Assembly (NCBI GenBank): GCA_947172415.1
Contig: OX359190.1
Location: 10,044,001 to 10,108,000, forward strand
From: Chondrosia reniformis
Taxonomy: Eukaryota > Porifera > Demospongiae > Chondrillida > Chondrillidae
Direction of reading: 5' to 3'
DNA: 64,000 nucleotides
The position numbers and the translations under genes are program-made. The notes under the pieces were generated by a model, which made no database searches, was not told the origin of the DNA, and saw only the letters and a program-made list of their open reading frames with translations. Positions 47,851-58,300 of the stretch are shown one piece after another. The stretch's first letter is position 1; every line of letters starts with the position of its first letter.

Positions 47851-50800
47851 TTAATTCCAAGTCCAGCTCTGCCAATCAATATTGAGTTTTGCTAAATCTC
47901 TTTTGTGACTATCGATCCAGCCCTGAATGTACAGCTTTTGAGTATCAGTGTACGGAAAATCTGACTCCATACTGGATCTCTTGTATTGATCATTTTGCTA
48001 TGAATGGATGGATAGATGGGTGGATGGATAGATGGATGGATGAATGGGTGGATGGATGGAGAGTGGCAGTATATTTTGACAATACCTGGTTTAGTATACA
48101 CTTTAACTTTTCTTCATTAATGGTTTGATTTAAAAATTTCAATACGCCTCTTAATTCTGATTCCAAGTTGACCTTCAATTTCTCATATTGAAGAAAATAA
48201 ACTGGAACCTAACCAAAGAGTAGACAAATTGGATAAACAGATCCTAATTGCTATTCCTAAATGATCATACTACTTAATTGCATACAAATGTACACATGCC
48301 ATTGAACCCCATTTTGCTGTGAAGGAATTTACAAATACCCAATCATTCATAGCAAATTTTGAATACTTTTAGAACCAAGTTTACAAAATAAAGTCATACA
48401 AAGACACTATATTACACACTGCTGAAAAAGTAAATATTAAACAAATGGACATACCGTTGAATTCTCTACATAATATTCCCAAATCCACTCCCATCTGCTC
48501 TTGTAAGTGGCAAACAGCTTGTCGGGAATGCGGACACTTTCTATCATATCATCATACAAAGAGAAGGATCAAGGAGTACGTACTGTAGGTACTGAAATGA
48601 TTTTGGTCTTACTTCTAGTGAGTCCCTTTGTATGGCTTCCCGTGGCCATCCAGCGGTAGTACGAGAGGAAGGCATGCCAGGGATTTCTGAATAGAAGCAC
48701 CACTGCATCAAAGTTTCCGTTTCCCTCGTGTGTCTTTATGACCAGTGTCCTAGTACTGGTTGTAGGCTCACTTTCCCCAAAGAACCCGGTACACCTGTCA
48801 CCAGATAGACATGTACAAAATGAGTAACTTCAGCCCTCGCAAGGCATATAAATGAGAGCGTGGTATAGCTAGAGTTATAGAAATAAGCCATTTATTTATA
48901 GCTGTATATATGAAATGACACCATTGAAAACACTATCTGCGGCATCTGTTGTTCAAAGCTTAGTGTAACGTCTGAGATAATACCACTAATGTTCTTCATT
49001 AAGTCAATTTTTGATACAAAATGTGCTTTTAGTAAAAGTTGCTACTGCTGGATATTGAGAGATTTCAACTATCAAATATTACCTATAAACGTATAACATT
49101 TATACAGTAAACACTTCTATAAGAATTTTCAATACATGGTACAGTTAGTATTGTAGTAGCTAGATAAGCTAAAATGGCCGACAGGATGGGAACTCAAGGA
49201 GAGAAGAATGGTTGTACATGTCACAATAGGTTTGTGCAGTACTTTAATGTCTTGTCATCGTAGACGGATCCAGTCAATATTCCGGTGACCTCCTCCAACA
49301 GCAACCTCATCCAAGTGTTACCAGAGCCCGGGTAACTAGCCAGCGCCACCCTCTTGTCTGATTCTCCATCGTCATGGAAACGCATGTCTTCATATTGAGT
49401 GCAGTGCCTCTCTGTTAAAGGCTTATATCTTGAATATACTGAACACTCTAGAAAATTAATAAAGAACAATAAAATTGTTCCTAAAAGCTATCCTATGTCT
49501 GTAATATGAAATGTAATATGAAAAGCTATCCTATGTCTGTAATATGAAAAGCTATCCTATGTCTGTAATAGGAAAAGCTATCCTATGTCTGTAATATGAA
49601 AAGCTATCCTATGTCTGTAATATGAAAAGCTATCCTATGCCTGTAATATGAAAAGCTATCCTATGCCTGTAATATGAAAAGCTATCCTATGTCTGTAATA
49701 TGAAAAGCTATCCTATGTCTGTAATAGGAAAAATACTCTGCTTACCACTTAAGCGTATTCCTAATTTGCCCTGCATCTTTATAAAGAAGGCAGATCTCTC
49801 TTGTATCACATTATTTGGAAGTGGCTAATGGACATACAAATGAGATTACAAATGAGGCAAATGTTTAGTAACATGTAATGGTGCCTTTTTAATGCCTTTA
49901 GGGAAGTGAAGGTACTTAAAGTGGGTAACCATAACAACCAGGCTAGGATAAAAGTGGTCTTAAAGTAATCCCTTCGTGTTTATCTATGCATCCCATAATA
50001 GATAACCATCCCATATGTAAACAACCCCTTAAAGTACGAGACCATAAGAATTTCACTATTTGATTGGAACACATCAGTTGTTGAGGTAAATGTACAAATG
50101 TATACACAAATCAGAGCTCTGCTTATATAGAAATACACTACTATTTAGTTTCAATATTAAACTGTAGGCTGCATCCAAAAATAGATTGTTATTTGAACAT
50201 GACTATTTTGCTATAATGTGTTTCACTGTCAACTTCAAGTCTGTCTCTCTTAAACACTTTGTGTGCGCCTAGGTTGGTCTAGCATTATTAACATGGCTTT
50301 GAAAGAGTAATTGAAGTGCAACTCTACAGTGAAGCCAAAACCCTAAGTGTCAGCCATTTGTTGACAGATATAATAGGAAGCCATATAAAAGTGGTGATAA
50401 GAAAATGTCAGAACCGACAAAAGAGAAACAGGTGTTACAATTACCAACCTTCAATGAAAGTTTAGTTACAGCTGAAGGGGGTGTGGTTGCCTTTGAAGTG
50501 ATCATAGTTGGGGGCGTGGTCTTTACACTTTCGGGTTCAGTCTTGCTCTTTACTCTGGGGGGCATGGTATATGCTTTTGGGGGCGTGGTCTTTGCTGTTG
50601 GGGGCGTGGTATATGCTTTTGGGGGTGTGGTCTTTGCTGTTGGGGGCGTGGTCTTTGCATGTAAGAAGATGTCCTCTATAATTAAAGATGCTTCAGCTGA
50701 TAACACTGATCTTTCCTTTGCTACGGAAAGTACATCTGAAAGCGGGAAAGATGAGAGAAGAATGTAATTGCTATTAGCCAAAGTATGGACATAACAACAC

Positions 50801-51266
50801 ATGGTAGTCAGTCAATAAAATGCAATATCTAATTAAAATTTGAAATACGTAGAACATCAATAATAATAAATGTTTCAAAACAAAACAAATAATTAAACAA
50901 CAAGAAAGATACATATAGTCGAGTAATTTGCTAGTTAATTTTGCAATGGCTACTTATTAGGTGTCATTTCTGAATATCTTCTGGTGTCAACCACACGCTA
51001 TTTCCTTGTTAAAAATCAAGGTCGATATAATTCAGCGTATTCAACTGAAATATTTGTGTCGTTGTATTGTACAATTTAAACTGGGAAAGTCCAAGTGAAA
51101 GTAATTGGACAACAGCTCCCAACACAAGCACAAACAAGTACACTTCAATACCTTCCCGACTTGCCGGGCCCGCCTCTGGCGCTCGGTGCCTTTGTCTAGT
51201 TAGGAAGACTACTGTCCCACAGAAAAGCACCAAAATTATCAATTTTCTTCTTCTTGACCGCAGCAT
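47851..51266 (-). CDS. WSCD-like Golgi sulfotransferase with TTPP-repeat stem
   Basis: Eight exons: 51152-51266, 50449-50735, 49746-49824, 49243-49447, 48613-48794, 48455-48540, 48086-48208 and 47851-47997. A short basic tail and one N-terminal membrane helix ([14 protein letters not shown]) predict a type II Golgi protein. A Thr/Pro-rich stem (KTTPPTA repeats) follows, likely heavily O-glycosylated. The catalytic domain has the PAPS 5'-phosphosulfate loop ([19 protein letters not shown]), then LVIKTHE and the 3'-phosphate region [19 protein letters not shown], all collinear with WSCD1/2 proteins. It ends WQSWTWN. No WSC domain precedes the catalytic domain, so it resembles only the sulfotransferase half of vertebrate WSCD proteins. 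Substrate unknown. The first ATG used is 51266, because the longer upstream frame starts with TTG. Confidence 0.82.
48001..48061. repeat. Short GGATGGAT array in a sulfotransferase intron
   Basis: 4-bp units occupying most of the intron before the last exon and abutting the acceptor at 47998. The sense strand is C-rich. Confidence 0.9.
49500..49733. repeat. 26-bp minisatellite, about 9 copies
   Basis: GAAAAGCTATCCTATGTCTG plus TAATAT, in the intron between exons 49746-49824 and 49243-49447. On the sense strand each unit contains TTACAG, an acceptor-like motif. Confidence 0.95.
50513..50680. repeat. 21-bp coding repeat in the sulfotransferase stem
   Basis: Plus-strand GGGGGCGTGGTCTTTGCTGT-like units read on the minus strand as KTTPPTA/YTTPPKA heptads in frame. 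The stem gains a run of Thr-Thr-Pro-Pro sites. Confidence 0.9.
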
Positions 51267-51580
51267 GCCTAAAGTTGGCAAATAAAAAAGAATGTCGGGT
51301 CATATAGGGAGAGCCGACCAAAGGCTTATGTCTAGCATTCTGCAGTAATTCGAAAATGCCATCAGACAAGCAATAACAGTTAAAAGGTATTAATCGCGGT
51401 TCGACAATATCCTTTATATGGTGTTAACCTTGACGCGTCTCAGATTCTCAGATTGCTACGGTCTTCCCTTTTCGTGGTACCACCAAAAAGCTAACGCCTC
51501 TCCTCCTGGTCTAGTGCCGTTTCCTAATTAGACAAAATGGCTCCCACGAGTGGTGAATAGATAAATTGTATGTGATTTAA
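51267..51580. promoter_or_regulatory. Divergent sulfotransferase / death-domain gene promoter region
   Basis: 314 bp between the two start codons. No TATA box is convincing. Bidirectional promoter use is inferred from spacing. Confidence 0.45.
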
Positions 51581-52403
51581 ATGGCCCACAGAACTATCAA
51601 GCACTCATCAGGTAGGCATTCGTCAATGCTGCAAAACTAATTGTATTAGGCACTTTGTACTTTCTTTTTCAAAGGCCTACTTTTAATTAATTAATTGTTT
51701 GTCTAAAGTACACTTTGATCATTTGATCATTGATGTGTCATTAATTAGGTGCCGGACCCAGCTTGGATGATGTGATGAGTTATGTCACGTGTCACGTGGG
51801 GCCAAACTGGAGGCACCTGGTGTACCACCTCGGGTTTGATGATCGTGTGATGATTGGTCGCATCAAGCACGAGTGTTCCCGAGCATGGGACAGAGGGGCA
51901 CCTCCGAGCCAAGATGAGGTCAAAGGTCAAAGGTCAAAGGTCAGCCCATGCATGAGGATTGAAATTCTACTCTTCCATCTCTAGAAATGTGCAGAAAGAT
52001 TACTAGCAAGGTGGAGGACAGATTTGAGAAGAAGCAGAAAAAATGAAAAAGAATCAATTTCTAGTCTTCTTGAAGCATTAAAGAAAACTAAACAGTTGAA
52101 AGACCTAGCTAGAACTTGTGAAGATGTTCTGACTGGGAAGACATCATTTTGGCCAGAAGCCCTCAATAACTCGGTAAGCAACATTGCATTTAGTCTAAAA
52201 GTCATAAAGCACATCTGACGAGTGTTTATGGGTTAATTTAACATTGTGGTCACAAAATCACATCCACCTTGTAATCAATACATGCCAGGGTAGATATTAA
52301 TAAATTAGGATTGAGGTTTCCATTACAGATCATAACTATGCCTCAGACACAATCAGAAACCACTCGGGTCACATTCATGAAAGTGCTCTTGCAGGACAGC
52401 TGA
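51581..52403 (+). CDS. Small death-domain protein
   Basis: Four exons, 51581-51611, 51749-51918, 51985-52173 and 52329-52403, with consistent phases, encode 154 aa. Residues about 15-95 look like a death domain: DDVMSYVTCHVGPNWRHLVY, then HLGFDDRVMIGRIKHE, and ERLLARWRTDLRR with the helix-5/6 Trp spacing. There is no second domain, kinase or protease part. That fits a stand-alone adaptor that would bind other death-domain proteins in cell-death or innate signalling (inference). The donor of exon 2 (GAG|GTCAAAGG) is weak and lies in an AGGTCA repeat, so the exon end could differ. The stop is 139 bp from the convergent TTC36 stop. Confidence 0.65.
51917..51943 (+). promoter_or_regulatory. Four AGGTCA half-sites in DR1 spacing
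   Basis: AGGTCA occurs at 51917, 51924, 51931 and 51938, each separated by one A. This is the direct-repeat-1 arrangement bound by HNF4/RXR-type nuclear receptors. It straddles the exon 2 donor of the death-domain gene. It may equally be a tiny tandem repeat. Confidence 0.45.
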
Positions 52404-52541
52404 TCCTAACCACAAACAATAGCCCATCTTCCCAGGAGACGGCCAAACAGCTCTCAATAGAGGGTTCCTTGTTTGCACACATGTGACACGACCTTTCAAT
52501 TCAATGTATTATTGGCAACATACAAGTTGTAGGAAGTTATA

Positions 52542-53261
52542 TTATAGGTCTTGTAATTTAGTGAATGCCTGTTTTAGCATCTGATTGCACAGTTTAGCAT
52601 AGGGGTTCATCTGCGCACAGAGGTGCTTGGCAAAAGTGTTCCCCAACACAGATGCTTTCTGAAAGTCCTCAAATGCTTCATTCTCTTCTCCTCTCAGCCT
52701 CCGTATTAATCCTCTCTGCGCATAGGCTTGTCCTGCCACTCTGCCCTGCCCTGCAAGATCCAGGGGTATAAGATATTAGAAGAGATAAGGAGGAGGAGAG
52801 AAGATATAAAATGTGGTTCAATTCAGATAACCAAGTGACTAACCATGACTCAGTTCTAATGCTCTCTCAATGTCAAGAAGTGCATTTTCAATATCATTCT
52901 TCAAACGATATACCTATCAATATTAATAAATGGGATAGCATTCAAATTGTCGATTGAAACTTACTTGCGCTCTGTTGTTGTATAGTGAAGCGTAATATGC
53001 TGCCAATTTGACTGCTTCGTCGATTAATCGAAGTGCTTCGTCCAGCGAACCCTCCTCCGCCGCGCGAACTGACATAAGTTCCATCTCTTTGGCTCGCCTT
53101 AAATTTTCGTCTCTAATTATCGTATCATCGTGTCCGTTTTCTTCACGACAAGAAGGTTCTGTCTGCGCATATATAGGAGCTGAAGGGTTGAATATTGCGT
53201 TTAATATGTCATCATCCGTCGCATTTCCTGGAGCGCCAATTCTACTTTCTTCCCCGGCCAT
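52542..53261 (-). CDS. TTC36: TTC36 tetratricopeptide-repeat protein
   Basis: Three exons, 52965-53261, 52844-52913 and 52542-52750, encode about 191 aa (human 189). Family landmarks are collinear: ILNAIFNPSAPI near the N-terminus, SVRAAEEGSLDEALRLIDEA and ASLYNNRAQV in the first TPR, YRLKNDIENALLDIERALEL in the second, and AYAQRGLIRRLRGEENEAFE in the third. The protein ends MNPYAKLCNQMLKQAF, matching LNPYAALCNRML of human TTC36. TPR proteins of this type bind HSP70 and act as cytosolic co-chaperones. The gene is head to head with LRRC57; the start codons are 145 bp apart. Confidence 0.93.
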
Positions 53262-53406
53262 TTTCTCTTCATTTATATTGTTAAATCATGCATGTTATAA
53301 TACAAAAACACTCGTAAAATATTCTCTATTTATTATACTAGGTAAATGGTCTACTGCATGTCTTGTATACGAACGTTACAATAGCCTTTGTTACCTGTAG
53401 AGGCTG
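53262..53406. promoter_or_regulatory. Divergent TTC36 / LRRC57 promoter region
   Basis: 145 bp between divergent start codons, the shortest such gap in the window. AT-rich, no clear TATA box. Both transcripts must start within it or within the first codons. Confidence 0.5.
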
Positions 53407-55130
53407 ATGGGCGCTTCCAACAGTACCGTTCATCGACATGTAGAGCAAGCAAAGAGGACGGGCGTCTGTGGGCTCCAGGGTCTGGACCTTTCTAAGGTAG
53501 GACGGTAGGTAGGTCTATCCATCTCCAGTACAGGGCCTGGCAACTCCTAAAGTGTAGAAGGCTCCATCTTTCATGGAACTGAGTGGCAAAAAATTACTAC
53601 CACCATAGATTATCTATACTACGTAACCATTACACTACTACCAGTCTACTACTCATTAGTGGGAACCTGTTCTAGGCTTCAGAATGAGGGAGCTAAGCCC
53701 TCCTGCCCCTCCTCTGCCACTGCCCCTACCAGTAGACAGGTCAAGGTTCAGATACTCTCAAGAAACAGATGCATGACTGTCATATTAAACCATATTAACA
53801 CTCCATTGTGCATTCACCTAAACTTTATAAGATTCCTTTATGACAATGCAAATATTTAATTGTACCCTGAATAAACTGTCTCTTTGAAAAGGCCTGACTG
53901 TATCAGTCCTACTCTAGTTTCCTGAGGAATTGCTAGCTCTCGCGGGAACCTTGCGAACTTTGGACCTTTCAAACAACAAGTTGAGAGCTCTGCCTCCAGA
54001 AATTGGAACATTTAAGAATTTGAAATCGCTCAACATTTCTGGAAACCAAATTAGTTAGTTTACAAATCCACAATGTCTGTCCACAATGTCACTGTTGTAA
54101 CTGCTGTTGCTAGAGCACTTATTTGAGTATACAATTATATTTAGAAGGAGTATAGTTGCCTAATGCATAACTCTGTGCAACTGTGAACAAATCACAAGCT
54201 CTAGTAACTTGAATTTCATTTCTTTTTCTGTGTATATATTTAAGTTATATATACTGTGTCATCAACCAATGTTATATGGTATGGATACATTGGTTGTATT
54301 TATAGTGTATTTATACGGTTCCTGTGTGTAGGTCTGCTTCCAGTTGAGCTAGGACAATGCACCAAATTGGACACGTTGACATTAGATAGGAATCATATTT
54401 CAGAACTACCTCAGACCTTTCAAAACTTGAAAAACTTGAAAAATCTTCACATTTCAAGAAACAGGTAAACTTTTCTCTTTAATTTGAGGTGTATCCATAG
54501 AAACAGACATGCCATGTTTTCCTCGATCTCAGATTCTCAGGGTTTCCTACACTGTTATGCCAACTCTCCAAGCTTGACCTAGTGGATATTTCTCATAACC
54601 AACTCACCTTTCTCCCTTCTGAAGTTGGCCATGTCAGCATGGTGGAACTCAACCTTAACAACAACCAAATAGCTGCTCTTCCAGAAGAATTAGCTAAAGC
54701 AGAGAGGTTGAAAGTCCTTCGAATTGATGAGAACACTCTCTCTGTGGAAGGCATTCCAGAGGCCTTGCTCTCTTCATCAAAATTATCTGTTTTCTCTGCT
54801 GATGGAAATATATTCACTCAACGAGAGCTCGGTGAAGCACCTGGCTATGATGAGGTATATTTATATTTACTGGGCTCTTAGTAAGAGCCCAGTAGCCTTG
54901 TATCAGCTGTGATCTGTTTTCTAATAGGCAATTAGTAAGAGCCTATACGACTGAGTTTGTATTGTAATCTTTTGTTAATGCAACCATTATAGTCACTGGA
55001 GACAGTACACTCCACATTCGATGTGTTGACATTATATAGTACATGCTTGTATTACTGTGTTTATTAGATTTAATTCTTTCTTGTTTAGTATATGAAGAGG
55101 TACACTGCCTCGCAAAAGAGGTTAGACTGA
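53407..55130 (+). CDS. LRRC57: LRRC57 leucine-rich-repeat protein
   Basis: Five exons, 53407-53496, 53918-54053, 54332-54464, 54533-54854 and 55089-55130, give 240 aa (human 239). It begins [20 protein letters not shown], like MGNSALRAHVETAQKTGV, with an N-myristoylation-type MGxxxS start. Leucine-rich repeats follow: [56 protein letters not shown] and [19 protein letters not shown]. It ends [19 protein letters not shown], as human LRRC57 ends LEGYDKYMERFTATKKKFA. Cytosolic or membrane-tethered by lipid; the biochemical role is not known. Tandem with adaptor B, whose first ATG is 175 bp downstream. Confidence 0.95.
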
Positions 55131-55305
55131 TGATGTGAAGAAGTGAATTATTGTACATATTTGTTGTTGTACTACTGTTCATGCTGGTTCGAATAAATGA
55201 TGGACGACTCACGCAAGACGCGTCTCACGTGATGCTTCCGTGACCCGAAGGAAGGAATACGACGGTTGTTGTGGAATAGATCTAATTTGTAATCGTTCGG
55301 AAGGA

Positions 55306-58300
55306 ATGCAAGCAGGCGGCCAATTATCGCGGGAGGTACAGAACAGCTTTAGATTGGTCTACTGCTCGTTGAAGGATCACGGACGACAGAGCCTTCAGGG
55401 GGCGTCGCCGATCGAGGACTTTTACGAAAAGTTGTGGCGATGCGTTCAGCCGGGCCGCTTGTACGAACGTTTGGCAAAACCTAGAGTGGAAGCATTCTAC
55501 TCAAATAATATGTCGGCAGAAGGGTTTTGTAGCCTGCTAGAGAAGAACGTGCTGACGCAAAATTTCGAAGAATCAGGTGTAGTTGATATATGCCTCGATA
55601 CGTTTGTACTGCTGGATCCCCTGGAACAGGAAATAGACAGATACTTGACGAGGGCAGCTCTGAAACAGTTGTGGATGGTGTTTGCGAAGCTGGATACGTT
55701 TAGGTGTCAAGGTGTGTGCTGTACTTTAAGTCTGCTCATACTAGCACTACCCCGGCCTAGTGTGTGTTATTAGAATGTGTGCGAGCCGTACCAATAGGAG
55801 TTGCCTTCATTTTAGTATTGCATTTTGAATATTAATAAAGATGTAGTCTCTATATTGGAACAATCATTTCTTAGAGTAAATATATTGAATTTTTAACACA
55901 TAAATTGTTTATTTATTTATTAAATATGCTCTTTCCTTTCAGTTTTAAAGAAACTGTTGAAGTGAAACAGTTTATTAAAACACCTTTTAACCACTCTCTA
56001 AACCTTAGTGTACTCTAAATTGTGTTACTTGGAACAGTGTAGGTATAGAGTATTGACATGAGCCATGAGGATGGTTGGAAATGGGCGGGATATGTGGGGG
56101 CGTGGTCTTTTATCTACTGCACCACTGCTCCAGTAGGTAATGTATGTGTGTTGTTGCATAGCATTGCCATCCTGCTGCTTAGTCCACTAGCAGTCAACCG
56201 CTCATAGGAAGCCATCTGAGGTGTTACTACAGAATGGTTGTCGTGGTAACTGGTGCTATGTATTCTTATTTGGGAGTGAGGCAGTATAGTAATCCAACCA
56301 ATACAATCTACTGACCCATGTTTCTTGCTTTTATGCATTCTAATGATTGAGTAATATTTAGTCTTTGTAATTACCTTTACATTTGTATGTCCTATCGCAT
56401 CACTTGTGCCAGCTCCTATGATGCAATAACATACAATGATAGTTGCACTTTCTGTTACTCCCCCTCCCCGCCCTCTCCTCTTCCCCTCCCCTCCCCCTCC
56501 CCCTCCCCGCCCTCTTCTCTTCCCCTCCCCTCCCCCTCCCCGCCCTCTCCCATTCCCCTCTCCCTCTCCGCCCTCTCCCATTCCCCTCCCATTCCCCTCC
56601 CCCTCCCCGCCCTCTCCCCTTCCCCGTCCTCTCCTCTTCCCCTCCCCTCCCCCTCTCCGCCCTCTCCCATTCCCCTCCCCCTCCCCCTCCCCGCCCTCTC
56701 CCATTCCCCTCCCCCTCCCCGCCCTCTCCCATTCCCCTCCCCCTCCCCGCCTTCTCCTCTTCCCCTCCCCTCCCCCTCCCCGCCCTCTCCCATTCCCCTC
56801 CCCCTCCCCGCCCTCTCCCATTCCCCTCCCCCTCCCCGCCCTCTCCCATTCCCCTCCCCCTCCCCCTCCCCGCCCTCTCCCATTCCCCTCCCCCTCCCCG
56901 CCTTCTCCTCTTCCCCTCCCCTCCCCCTCCCCACCCTCTCCCATTCCCCTCCTATCCTCCCACTTATTGTAGTGTTACCATGTTATTCTTGTAGGTCTGC
57001 CAAATGCTGAGGTGAACGAGATCCTCTTTAGAATAGCTAACCTCAGTCAACTAGAGAGCCTCCAAGCAGAGATGAACAAGATTAGCAACATGGAACTAGT
57101 GTCATTTAAGCACTTTCTCAATCTGTTGATTGCCAATGCCTTCAAGCTTTTCAACAAAATGGTGTCTGAAAAGGTACAACTTAACATACTCCTACCTTGA
57201 CACATGTGTAGTTTCAAACTAATGAAGACTTATGGGTCAAAATGTCTTAATCCTTTAGTTGAAGAAGTGTTTCTGATTGCTCAATTTTCTTCTTATCATT
57301 TCATTTAGAAATACATCCACACACAAACACGTGCACACCACCAAGTACAAGACACATTCCTATAAACATTGCTATTTTAACTCGACACAGAAAATGGCCT
57401 CACTTTTATTTGTTGATACAAAAGTCATTTTGAAACCATTACTTTCAATTCATTAGTGGGTTTTGAAAGTTTAAAGAAGTATCATGCATATAGGATCAAT
57501 TGCCTTTAGCATACTTGAATACTGGACAAAGACTTAGCTGTTATTGCCATACCTCCATACTGTAGTTGTATTGTTATTTAAAACAAGAATATCTTCCAAT
57601 TCAACCTCAGTAGTTTCAATACATCTTCTTTAGGCCTCAAATGTGTGCTTCACTGTTAATGTTTGCCAACTGTGACCAGAAAGACTGTGAAATGGACAAT
57701 TTTTAAAATCAAACAATTGTTAATATGGGCTATGTACTTGTGTCTGTATGTATACAACCACTTCAGTTTGCATAAGTGTATCCGCTATAGTTCCCATTAT
57801 GGGATGGTGTACCTCTGAGGTTCAGCCTTTGGTGTTCAGGTGACCTTTGACCTTTCGAGTATGCTGTACATATATATGACCTTTTACTTGGGGGTGTGCC
57901 TGCGTGACCTTTAACCTTTGCCCTCTGTCCCAATGCAGATGGTGCAGGATCTATATGATGGAATAGTCCATGAGGTCCTTAGGACTGGCAGCATGAGAAA
58001 GAAAGGACATCTTGTGAAGAACTGGAAGGAGAGGTTCTTTGTACTGACTGTTAACAGTCTAAAGTACTACGAAACAGCCCAGAGTCTTCAGGAGAAGGTA
58101 CAAAGGTCACCTTACTATTACATATGTTTAGCCGGTCCCAGTGAAGAACGTGTTTCTCCTGGGAGACCATGTATACACCTTGTACTGCTCAGTAAGTGTT
58201 GCCACGGATCTAAAGGAGATGTCCTTCCTCATTTTAGGGTGAAATTATTATTAACAAGAATTCTTCAGTTTGTGTGTACAGCGAACAGTCCAGACAATCC

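Noticed and set aside
56114-57010. Gly/Arg/Glu-rich and Pro/Ser-rich ORFs up to 276 aa
   Set aside because: Products of the C/T-rich minisatellite in adaptor B intron 1; all six frames are similarly open.
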